The position numbers and the translations under genes are program-made. From Chryseobacterium sp. T16E-39 (GTDB lineage: Bacteria; Bacteroidota; Bacteroidia; Flavobacteriales; Weeksellaceae): a DNA stretch of 64,000 nt. The number at the start of each line of letters is the position of its first letter. Position 1 is the first letter of the stretch. Where the stretch lies: NCBI RefSeq assembly GCF_002216065.1, contig NZ_CP022282.1, forward strand, positions 248,001-312,000, read 5' to 3'. Positions 53,873 through 62,222 of this stretch are shown here, piece after piece. The notes beneath the pieces were generated by a model. That model saw only the letters and a list, made by a program, of their open reading frames with translations, ran no database searches and was not told the origin of the DNA.

Positions 53873-56075
53873 ATTAATAGCCATCAGACCACTTTCTGAA
53901 TGTAATTCTAACTTTCTTAAAAATTTACAACCCAACTATATTTATCAATTAGACCAAAATTATAATTTTTACGACTCTAATAATAAAATACTTAATAATA
54001 CTGTATCAGAAAATCTAATTGAAAGAATAAATATAAAAAAGAATCAAGTAAATGATTTATATGATTTGAAATTCTCTGTTCCATTACTTGATTGTGAAAA
54101 ATTTGTGAAGATTAATATTTCAGCTATAGTAGGTAAAAATGGAAGCGGTAAGAGCAGTCTGGTAGAGTTGTTATATGTGGCATTTTATAAAATATCGAGA
54201 ATATGCAAAATTATTGATTTTTCAAGTACAGATGATAAGAAACAAGCCCAAAAGGGAATATCTAATATTGATCAGGTAATAAAGACAAAGACAGTAGAAA
54301 AAGAAGATTTAAAATTATTGGATTCAGAAATATCATCTGTAAAAAAAGGATTAGATAAAGTACTAGAGCTAGAAAAAAATAGAATAATATATGATGAAGG
54401 TACAGATAAGATTAATGTTGAGTTTATATATTCTATTGGTGACAAAACTTATATTTTAAGATTAAAAGATGATGCTTTGTCTTTAAAATCATTGACAGAT
54501 AACCGTACTTATGATATAAATTCTTATGAAGAATTTAAAAATAACCTAAGTATGTTATTTTATAATTTAGTCATAAATTATTCGTTGTACGGTTTAAATT
54601 CTGAAGAATCAGGTAAATGGATAGAGAAAATTTTTCATAAAAACGATTCTTATCAGACGCCTATTGTTTTAAATCCATTTAGAGATAAAGGTAATATTGA
54701 CATTAATTCTGAGAATTACTTAGTCAGATCAAGATTGATGTCATTGTTGTTTGATAAAAAAGTTAACAATAAGGAATTAGCTAAAAATAAAACAGTCACA
54801 AGAATAAAACTTTCGTTTAGTGAAAAATCGAATTCTGATTTTGCTAAACTTCAAGAAGATTTTGAAAATAAAATATTTCCCGAACTTTATAGGACATTTT
54901 TTAAAAAAGAAGACTCCACTACGTTCATCGTTAAAACTGGTATATTATATAAGAAAACACAAGAATATATTCTTAGGAAAATAACATTGATTCCTGAGAG
55001 ATATCCCACTTTTAAGGATTATTATGATGAAAATAATCTTCTTAATGTCGAAAAAATCGATGGATTTATACAGCAGCTCTATACTGATAGAAGTCATATA
55101 ACATTAAAATTAAGACAAGCTTTGAACTTTTACGAGTATCAAGACTATGTTGATGATAAAATAATCAATGAAGAAAAAACTTTTGAGATTAAAGATCTTG
55201 AGAATAAAATAAATAGTTATGAATATCCTTTTCTTGATTTAATTGATTTAGTCCCGCCCTCCTTTTTTAAGTTCGAATTATATTTTGATTCCTCTGAAGA
55301 AAACAATTTTTCAAATTTAAGTTCTGGTGAAAAACAAAAAATTTTTAGCCTGAACTCTGTCGTCTATCATTTAAGAAATCTTATATCAGTCAATTTCAAT
55401 TCAAGAAAAGAAGAACTCTTAGTATATAATAACTTTAATATTATACTTGATGAAATTGAGTTATACTATCATCCAGAATTACAAAGAACTTTTATTTCCG
55501 ATCTACTAGATTATCTCAAGAAGATAGATTATAATAACTTAGAAGTTTTACCAAATCTAAATATAATTTTTATTACTCATTCTCCCTTTATATTGTCTGA
55601 CATACCAGCAAAAAATATTTTATTTTTAAAAAGTAACGAAAATGAATCTACTGCTGTATTAGAAAATAAAAAATCATTCGGAGCTAACATTCACGAATTA
55701 TTAGGAGATAATTTTTTTTTAAGTGATGATGATATCTATATTGGAGAATTTGCAAAAACCAAAATTTCAGAAACTATTGATTGGCTAAATATTTTAAAAC
55801 AAAAAAAACTGAAATTGAGCAAGTTGGAAGAAAAGGAACAGAATGAAAATTTGACCGATCCAAAATTATCAGAAAAGCTAGAGATAATTGATTCTATTCG
55901 TAATCTTTCAGCCTTAAGTAATCAGCACTTAGAGCTAATTGATTTAATCGACGAACCAATTATCAAAAATAAGTTATTAGAAATGTATTCTGAAATATTT
56001 GGAAATGCTGTAAGAAAGGAATATTTAGAAAAAGAAAAGGATAGAATTATAAAAGAAATTGAGGGTTTAAGTTAA
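53862..56075 (+). CDS. ABC/RecF-like ATPase of a Septu-like triad, second copy
   Basis: A 737-residue ATPase paralogous to the one at 50817. Walker A is VGKNGSGKSS (90-99), the signature LSSGEKQKI, Walker B IILDEIELYYHP, and the histidine loop IFITHSPFILSDIP. Shared C-terminal motifs (KSFGANIHELLGDNFFLSDD, IDEPIIKNKLLEM) and the matching order of motifs indicate a common origin. It differs by a lysine-rich insert near 115-165. The HNH gene between two such ATPases suggests a heteromeric complex. Its stop codon is one base before the JetA start, joining the triad to the Wadjet genes. Confidence 0.87.
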   Translation: MSFKLIAIRPLSECNSNFLKNLQPNYIYQLDQNYNFYDSNNKILNNTVSENLIERINIKKNQVNDLYDLKFSVPLLDCEKFVKINISAIVGKNGSGKSSLVELLYVAFYKISRICKIIDFSSTDDKKQAQKGISNIDQVIKTKTVEKEDLKLLDSEISSVKKGLDKVLELEKNRIIYDEGTDKINVEFIYSIGDKTYILRLKDDALSLKSLTDNRTYDINSYEEFKNNLSMLFYNLVINYSLYGLNSEESGKWIEKIFHKNDSYQTPIVLNPFRDKGNIDINSENYLVRSRLMSLLFDKKVNNKELAKNKTVTRIKLSFSEKSNSDFAKLQEDFENKIFPELYRTFFKKEDSTTFIVKTGILYKKTQEYILRKITLIPERYPTFKDYYDENNLLNVEKIDGFIQQLYTDRSHITLKLRQALNFYEYQDYVDDKIINEEKTFEIKDLENKINSYEYPFLDLIDLVPPSFFKFELYFDSSEENNFSNLSSGEKQKIFSLNSVVYHLRNLISVNFNSRKEELLVYNNFNIILDEIELYYHPELQRTFISDLLDYLKKIDYNNLEVLPNLNIIFITHSPFILSDIPAKNILFLKSNENESTAVLENKKSFGANIHELLGDNFFLSDDDIYIGEFAKTKISETIDWLNILKQKKLKLSKLEEKEQNENLTDPKLSEKLEIIDSIRNLSALSNQHLELIDLIDEPIIKNKLLEMYSEIFGNAVRKEYLEKEKDRIIKEIEGLS

Positions 56076-56076
56076 A

Positions 56077-57396
56077 ATGAATAAAGAAACCAATTCAAAC
56101 TTTGACTTCGTTAAAATACTCAACGAAGACAAAACGTATAAACTTCTTTTCCCTGAAAGAGAAGTTGGATTGGCTATTGTCCTAATTTTTGAGAAAATTG
56201 AAAACAAAACTTTTGAAGATGGTAAATTCACAGAAAAAGATTTACACGAAGCATTTGAGCAAATCTATATAACCAAAGAGCGTTATCCGAAGGAAGTATA
56301 TAGTGAGCAGATAATGAACCTACAGGAATACTTCTTAGACTATGATCAACAAACTCAAAAGTACTATTTTAAAGATTATGCTTATAAGTTTTGTAAACAT
56401 GCAAAAGAAACTTTACAGGGAGCTTTTAATCCAACCCGAATTCAGAAAATATGTATTCACCTGACAAACACTTTAAGAAACTCTGATGATCTTAGATTTT
56501 GGTTAGAAGAGGAATTTAAAAAATATGAACCTGACTTAAGAGAACAAATAGACTTTCTTGATCGTCAGATTTCTCTATCAATAGAAGATTTAAAGAAAGA
56601 AACAAATCTGTTAAACCAAAGTTTTATTGATGTTTTAGTATCAACCGAAGAGCGATTGACAAAATCTCAATCTCACGTAAAAGAATTACGATTTGCCTAT
56701 TCTGAAACCAAAATTATGAGAGTTTTATTGGAACAGAAAGACAATTCTGATAATGAGATTAACAGTTTGATTTCTGGGGTATATTCTTTTATTAAATATA
56801 TCAATGACCGATTAAATTCAATTGACCGGAAATTAGACAGGATTCAGCCTAAAATTCGTCAACTTTTTTCGACTTTAAATAAGCCTGCCTTCAATTCCAA
56901 AATTGAAAAATTTATTTCATTTCTTCTTAATAATAGCGAACTAGATAACAAAAAAAATATTATTTTCCCTCAAGATATTCCGTGTCCTGTCATACATATA
57001 CCTACACCGAATTTTACTATAATTAGTAGAGATAAGGAACTGTTTCCACCTAAGCCCAAAGAACGAAAGCAGTATAAACAAAACGAAAAAGTTATTCGTG
57101 AAAACAAAGAAAGAGTGCTTGCGAAAATTAAGGAAATTGATACGATTCGAAAATGGGAAAATCTTATTTTATCTGAAATAGCATTGAGAGACCAACTTAA
57201 TTTGTCTGACGTATTTTTTAGAATTTTAAAAGAAGAAAATAATAGTCAGATAGCTGTAACGGTTCTTTTTAACTTGATAAAACATATATACGGTAATCCT
57301 GAAAAATTACAGTTAATTATAGAAAAATCATTAGTAACAAATGATGAATTTAAAAATATTTCACTATGGAAAATGTTGATAACAAAACTACAGTAA
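56077..57396 (+). CDS. jetA: Wadjet subunit JetA (kleisin-like)
   Basis: A 439-residue protein in the first position of a Wadjet operon, which restricts plasmids by loop extrusion and cleavage of small circular DNA. It starts with a winged-helix-like part (DKTYKLLFPEREVGLAIVLI), has a long central helical region (about 150-270, with SLSIEDLKKETNLLNQSF) and a C-terminal winged-helix-like end. In Wadjet, JetA is the kleisin that bridges the SMC protein JetC. The assignment rests mainly on order, size and the following subunits. JetB overlaps by 31 bases. Confidence 0.82.
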   Translation: MNKETNSNFDFVKILNEDKTYKLLFPEREVGLAIVLIFEKIENKTFEDGKFTEKDLHEAFEQIYITKERYPKEVYSEQIMNLQEYFLDYDQQTQKYYFKDYAYKFCKHAKETLQGAFNPTRIQKICIHLTNTLRNSDDLRFWLEEEFKKYEPDLREQIDFLDRQISLSIEDLKKETNLLNQSFIDVLVSTEERLTKSQSHVKELRFAYSETKIMRVLLEQKDNSDNEINSLISGVYSFIKYINDRLNSIDRKLDRIQPKIRQLFSTLNKPAFNSKIEKFISFLLNNSELDNKKNIIFPQDIPCPVIHIPTPNFTIISRDKELFPPKPKERKQYKQNEKVIRENKERVLAKIKEIDTIRKWENLILSEIALRDQLNLSDVFFRILKEENNSQIAVTVLFNLIKHIYGNPEKLQLIIEKSLVTNDEFKNISLWKMLITKLQ

Positions 57397-58013
57397 GTGA
57401 TTTTTTATATGCAGAAAATGCAAAAGAATTTTTTGCAGAAATAGATTATCTTTTAAAAGATGGAATGCACTTTCAGAAACAAGGTAATCAGATTCGCTAT
57501 TTTAATTTTATCGATAAGAACATTGACAGTCTAAAGCTATATTATCAGGATTTTTTCGATGTAGAACTTTCTGAAGGAGGTGAAAAACCAAATAATTATT
57601 TCTTTTTAGATTTTTATGGAAATAGTCGTGGAAACATATCTCCGCGACATAGGGAAATATTGAAAAGTGAATATATAATCATCGGTTTTATAATCTATAA
57701 AATCATTTATATTGATAAGGAAATAGATTTAGATTCAGTTCAAAAGCTAAAAGAAAAAATAAGAATTGAATATGAAGATTATAAACCGGGAATATATAGG
57801 CTAATTGCAAAATCAAAAAATATTACTCCGGGAAATTTTAATGATAAAACGATAGATACTACAATCCAATCAGCATTGGAAGAGTTTAGAAAAATTGGCT
57901 GGATTGAATTAAGCAAAGATGAGTTTGGTTTACTTCCAGCTTTTGACAGGCTGATAAAGATTTATGAAGAATATATCCTGAATATTGATGAAACCCTAAA
58001 TGAATTGAAATGA
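57366..58013 (+). CDS. jetB: Wadjet subunit JetB (DUF4194/KITE-like)
   Basis: A 215-residue protein between JetA and JetC, where Wadjet has the KITE-type subunit JetB. It consists of two winged-helix-like parts (PRHREILKSEYIIIGFIIY and ALEEFRKIGWIELSKDEFG). The start at 57366 lies 31 bases inside JetA in another frame; a later start would remove part of the N-terminal helix. It overlaps JetC by 4 bases. The KITE role is known for the family and is not visible as catalytic motifs. Confidence 0.82.
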   Translation: MENVDNKTTVSDFLYAENAKEFFAEIDYLLKDGMHFQKQGNQIRYFNFIDKNIDSLKLYYQDFFDVELSEGGEKPNNYFFLDFYGNSRGNISPRHREILKSEYIIIGFIIYKIIYIDKEIDLDSVQKLKEKIRIEYEDYKPGIYRLIAKSKNITPGNFNDKTIDTTIQSALEEFRKIGWIELSKDEFGLLPAFDRLIKIYEEYILNIDETLNELK

Positions 58014-61000
58014 AAGACTATCCAAGAATAAAAAGGTTATCTACTTTGGGGATTGTTCACCATCAGAATTTTGATTATGAATTCAATTCTTTCAGAACAG
58101 ATTTTGTTGGAGAAGGAGGTGCCGGAAAAAGTATGATTTCCGACCTTCTGCAATTGGTTTGCGTGGGAACAAAAGCATTCCACTCTCCAACAAAAGGTAC
58201 TGGACCAAGAAAACCTCATACGATGGTACTACGAACCGAGGGTAAAGGAACAGATATGGGATATGCATTTATCAATATTGAAAAGGATGAAAATCAATAT
58301 TTGGTTATAGGTATTTATTTAGAGAGTTCGGGCACTTCTAATATGTTTATTATTCAAGACGGAAATAATTTTGATACGGATACTCAGTTGATTCCATTTT
58401 CTAAATTATTGGGTGTTGAAGATTTCCAAAAGAACAACATCATTTTTCCAATTAATGAATTAAAAGAACATATACAAAATAATCTAAACCTTACTTGTGA
58501 ATCTTGGGAAAGAACCGCCAACTATCATAAGATACTTTTCAAAAATAATATTTTACCAATAGACCTTTCACTCAACAGTAAAACTTTAGATAATTATGCT
58601 AAAATCATACAGGCTTTTTCCAGAGAATCTTTAGATGTAAGTAAAAGTCATAGTTTACAATCTTTCTTATTTGGTGACGATAAAGAACAAGAATTAATTA
58701 AAAAGTTTTATGAAACTGTAGAAGAATTACAAGAAGATACAAGGCAGTTTGAAAGTAATTTGGAAGAAATAGAGTCGTTAACCATCAAACAGACTCAACT
58801 TAGTAATTTACTAGATTTAAAAACCATAGAAAAAGATGCTCAAATATTATATTTAAAATCTTCCTACAAATACTATATAAATCAAATTTTCATAAACTCG
58901 AATAAACTTCAAACTCTGTTAAATGATTATTATTGCAGTCTGCAGTCACTTCCTTTGTTGAAAGAAAATGTTTACGAGAAAATTGCTTGGACAGAAAAAG
59001 AGTTGGAAAATACAGAACCAAAATGGGAAGAAGCTATTAAAGTCAAAAACGAATTGGATACGAAGGTCTCTAAAAGGAAAAAATTCTTTTTATGGATGCA
59101 GGCGTTTAATTGTTCACAAGAAGAACTTATAGAAAAGTTAAACAAATACCATAAATCCAAAGATACTATAAACAAAATAAGAGAATTAGAAGAAATTTTA
59201 AAATCTGAAAATATTCTTACTGCATTCAAAAGCAATGAGTATAAGGAAAAAAATATAGTAAATCAAATTGATAAACAACTTGAGAAGTTAGCAAGAGATT
59301 TAGAACTTAAAAATAAACTCAAAGCTTTAAATAATATTGATGATAAAAATTCTTTGGCTCATTGGGCTTTAAATTTACCAAGTAAATTAGACTTGAATCA
59401 GGAAGCAATTATTCGTAAATATCAGAATGAAGGTGTTAAAATAGAATATCCTGATGATTCCTCTAAAAGATATATCCCTAGTCCTGAAGCGTTACTGAAC
59501 AATATTGTTATATATAAAAATGAAGATCAGGCGTTTTGGCTTAATCTCAACGGTGTTATTGAATTTTTTTCAACGGATTTTTCTCCAATTTTCGACACCC
59601 AAGATAAAAGTAAGATAAAGGAATATTTTGAAAAAGAAACGACAAGTATTCTAAGTGATATTAAGAGCTTAGAAAAAGAGATAAAAGAAAAAACAATTTT
59701 AAAAAATGTTTTCGAAAATTTAGAAAATCCGGATGGATATCTGAAAGCGTGGAATACTCAAACAGATTTGGAAGACCAACTTGAGACTCACGAAATGTAT
59801 GAAGTAAGTCAAGAAGATTTCTTTGAGTATTCCAGTCTATATAGTCAGACTTCTATTGAGGAAGATTTTAAGCAAAGTAAAGCTGTATATTCTCAATTGA
59901 ATACTAATAGAAACCATTTAATAACCCTCGAAAATAATTTAACAAGAGATTATGAAAATTTCTTTACGCTACAGACTAATCAAGAGATAGAAAGTATTAA
60001 AAATAATCATGGCTTTGCTTTCGAAGAAAATTTCGACAAAAAACATTTTTTCTCTTCAATATTAAATGCTGAAGATTATTATAAAGAGTTCAAGAAGATT
60101 TATCTTCAGGAAAAATCAAAATATAACACAACGGAAGATATCATTAAATTAGATAAAAGAATTGTAGAGCTGACTTCAAACAAAAATGAGATATATTCAC
60201 AAAATATTGATGCTTTAAAGGATGCTCCTGATTCTTCAGAAGAGTTAACCCAGCAAATAATAGAAGAATTAAAAAATAACTATGATTTAACAAAAAATAA
60301 TTACAATTTAGAATATAATCTTTTAGTTAGACAGCACTTAAAAAATAATGTGAATCGCTTCGAAAACACAGGAGACTTCCAGTCTTTATGTGAAGAGATT
60401 TTGCCATCCGAAATTTTGAATGATATTACCATATTAGAAAAAGAAGTTATTGAAAAGATAGGTAAATATCTTACAGACATTAATTTAAAGAACCGGAGAT
60501 TAAACAGTCGAAAACTTCAAAAACTTGCTGTTATCGTTGAAGAAGTATCCAATGAAGTAAGTGACCAAAGAAATGATATTAGACTAATCAATAATTTTCT
60601 TAATTCTGGCGACAAAGAAATAACGGGAGGTCACATAGTAAGTGTAGAGGATTTTAGTGAAGATTCATTTTCTTCTGGATGGATGAATGCTTTTACCGAT
60701 AGTATTACTAAAGATTTTGAATTAGGTTTGGATGATTCCTTATTTGAATCAGAAAAAGGAATTTCAAATGATTTAGAAAGATTTCCTTCTTTAAAAGAAA
60801 AGTTATTAGAAGCATTTTACAGATCAGGTGGTTCGAGAAACTTAAAACCAAAAATTGAAGAACTATTGAATCCGAAATCGTATTATAATGTAAAGTTTTC
60901 AATTAAAACAAGTCAAGGCAAAAAGAACGATGGCAGTACGAGTCAGGCTTATGCCGCGATTGCTTTATTATGTATTGCAAAATTATCTCTCTTAAATAAA

Positions 61001-61252
61001 CAATCAAAAAATAAATTTATAGAATCTATTCGGTTTATTGCTATTGATGAAGCAGAGGGGTTAGGAAGTAATTTTGATATGCTTTACAAAATTGCTCAAG
61101 CAAATGACTATCAATTGCTGTCTCTATCTATTAATCCTAATAAAATTGATATAGAAAAACAAAACATATACTTACTGCATAATAGTCGCGAGGATGAAAA
61201 AATTAATTATGATCCAATACCTATTTTTGGATCAACATTCAATAATTTATAA
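58010..61252 (+). CDS. jetC: Wadjet subunit JetC (SMC-like ATPase)
   Basis: A 1080-residue SMC-type ATPase, the motor of Wadjet. Walker A is VGEGGAGKSM (33-42), the long middle (about 200-900) is coiled coil with a hinge-like part, and Walker B is FIAIDEAEGLG near 1010. A segment NDGSTSQAYAAIALLCIAK takes the place of the ABC signature. It extrudes DNA loops with JetA and JetB, and JetD then cuts the DNA. JetD follows after 3 bases. The sequence is very AT-rich and low in proline, as expected for coiled coils. Confidence 0.9.
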   Translation: MKDYPRIKRLSTLGIVHHQNFDYEFNSFRTDFVGEGGAGKSMISDLLQLVCVGTKAFHSPTKGTGPRKPHTMVLRTEGKGTDMGYAFINIEKDENQYLVIGIYLESSGTSNMFIIQDGNNFDTDTQLIPFSKLLGVEDFQKNNIIFPINELKEHIQNNLNLTCESWERTANYHKILFKNNILPIDLSLNSKTLDNYAKIIQAFSRESLDVSKSHSLQSFLFGDDKEQELIKKFYETVEELQEDTRQFESNLEEIESLTIKQTQLSNLLDLKTIEKDAQILYLKSSYKYYINQIFINSNKLQTLLNDYYCSLQSLPLLKENVYEKIAWTEKELENTEPKWEEAIKVKNELDTKVSKRKKFFLWMQAFNCSQEELIEKLNKYHKSKDTINKIRELEEILKSENILTAFKSNEYKEKNIVNQIDKQLEKLARDLELKNKLKALNNIDDKNSLAHWALNLPSKLDLNQEAIIRKYQNEGVKIEYPDDSSKRYIPSPEALLNNIVIYKNEDQAFWLNLNGVIEFFSTDFSPIFDTQDKSKIKEYFEKETTSILSDIKSLEKEIKEKTILKNVFENLENPDGYLKAWNTQTDLEDQLETHEMYEVSQEDFFEYSSLYSQTSIEEDFKQSKAVYSQLNTNRNHLITLENNLTRDYENFFTLQTNQEIESIKNNHGFAFEENFDKKHFFSSILNAEDYYKEFKKIYLQEKSKYNTTEDIIKLDKRIVELTSNKNEIYSQNIDALKDAPDSSEELTQQIIEELKNNYDLTKNNYNLEYNLLVRQHLKNNVNRFENTGDFQSLCEEILPSEILNDITILEKEVIEKIGKYLTDINLKNRRLNSRKLQKLAVIVEEVSNEVSDQRNDIRLINNFLNSGDKEITGGHIVSVEDFSEDSFSSGWMNAFTDSITKDFELGLDDSLFESEKGISNDLERFPSLKEKLLEAFYRSGGSRNLKPKIEELLNPKSYYNVKFSIKTSQGKKNDGSTSQAYAAIALLCIAKLSLLNKQSKNKFIESIRFIAIDEAEGLGSNFDMLYKIAQANDYQLLSLSINPNKIDIEKQNIYLLHNSREDEKINYDPIPIFGSTFNNL

Positions 61253-61255
61253 ATT

Positions 61256-62221
61256 ATGAGAAGCATTGAATGGAAGCATTTAAAAGGACTTCACCAACTT
61301 TATGAAAATGGAAAGACTAAGTTAAAAATTCTCAATAATCAGTATATTAATTTAATACTCTTCAAGCAAAAAAAACTAATTAAGTTCCAAGAAGGAAATC
61401 ATTCTGTTATAATGGTTACTAATAAGAAAAGATTTGCAGATTTTTATGAGCATAATTATTTAAAAACCTATAAATACTATGATGATTTTTTTGCAGATTC
61501 CGGTATAGAAAATAATGCAAAGAAAACTTTCACAGAAGAAGATTTAAAAGCATTGGTTTTCATTTATTATAATAGAAATGAGCTTAGAAATAATCTTACA
61601 ACTCAAAAGAAATTCTCTGCGCAAGTTTTTAAATATGAAAATTCTAAATATTTGGAGAATAAACCAAGTTTGAAAAATGCTGTTTTACAATTGTTAGGAA
61701 TTGACGAATTTCCAGAAGTAGATCCCAAAAATCAGCAATGGAGATTTATTGTTGATTGTTTAGATCCTAAATTCGTAGTATTATGCGAAAATCTGGATTG
61801 TCTTAAAGTGCCTATAGAATATCAGGAAAACAATATAGAGTTATGGTATGTAGGCGGAAATAATACAAAACCTTTAATACATATTTCACAAGACAAGTTA
61901 AATCTTCCGATTTATTATTTCTGTGATTGGGATTATAGTGGTCTCAGCATTTATTCTCAGATAAAACAAATATTTAAAAATAAGGATAAGAATATTGAAA
62001 TAATACAGCCATTTCCAAATGCCAAAAGGTTACCTGTTTCCGTAAAGCATCATAAGAGTAAATGGAAGAAAGCTGATTTTTCCAATTTGACAAAGAATCA
62101 TTTCACAGAAACTCAAATTGAACTAATTACGGAGCTTATTTCAAGCGATGAGTGGATTGAAGAAGAATCAATGGACTTAATAGCAATTATGAAAGATAAA
62201 TCAATATTTAATATATCGTAA
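61256..62221 (+). CDS. jetD: Wadjet subunit JetD (Toprim-like nuclease)
   Basis: A 321-residue protein with the Wadjet JetD layout: an N-terminal arm (DUF3322-like) and a C-terminal Toprim domain (DUF2220-like). Toprim residues are visible as the glutamate in VVLCENLD near 178 and the DxD in FCDWDYSGLSIYSQ near 224-226, the metal-binding set that cuts DNA. It is somewhat shorter than the 380-400 residues of well-studied JetD proteins. The following KAP-family gene starts two bases after its stop codon. Confidence 0.87.
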   Translation: MRSIEWKHLKGLHQLYENGKTKLKILNNQYINLILFKQKKLIKFQEGNHSVIMVTNKKRFADFYEHNYLKTYKYYDDFFADSGIENNAKKTFTEEDLKALVFIYYNRNELRNNLTTQKKFSAQVFKYENSKYLENKPSLKNAVLQLLGIDEFPEVDPKNQQWRFIVDCLDPKFVVLCENLDCLKVPIEYQENNIELWYVGGNNTKPLIHISQDKLNLPIYYFCDWDYSGLSIYSQIKQIFKNKDKNIEIIQPFPNAKRLPVSVKHHKSKWKKADFSNLTKNHFTETQIELITELISSDEWIEEESMDLIAIMKDKSIFNIS

Positions 62222-62222
62222 A

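Noticed and set aside
50817..56075. Retron interpretation of the ATPase-HNH genes.
   Set aside because: Some retrons carry PtuA/PtuB-like effectors, but no reverse transcriptase gene is found before or after the triad in the window.
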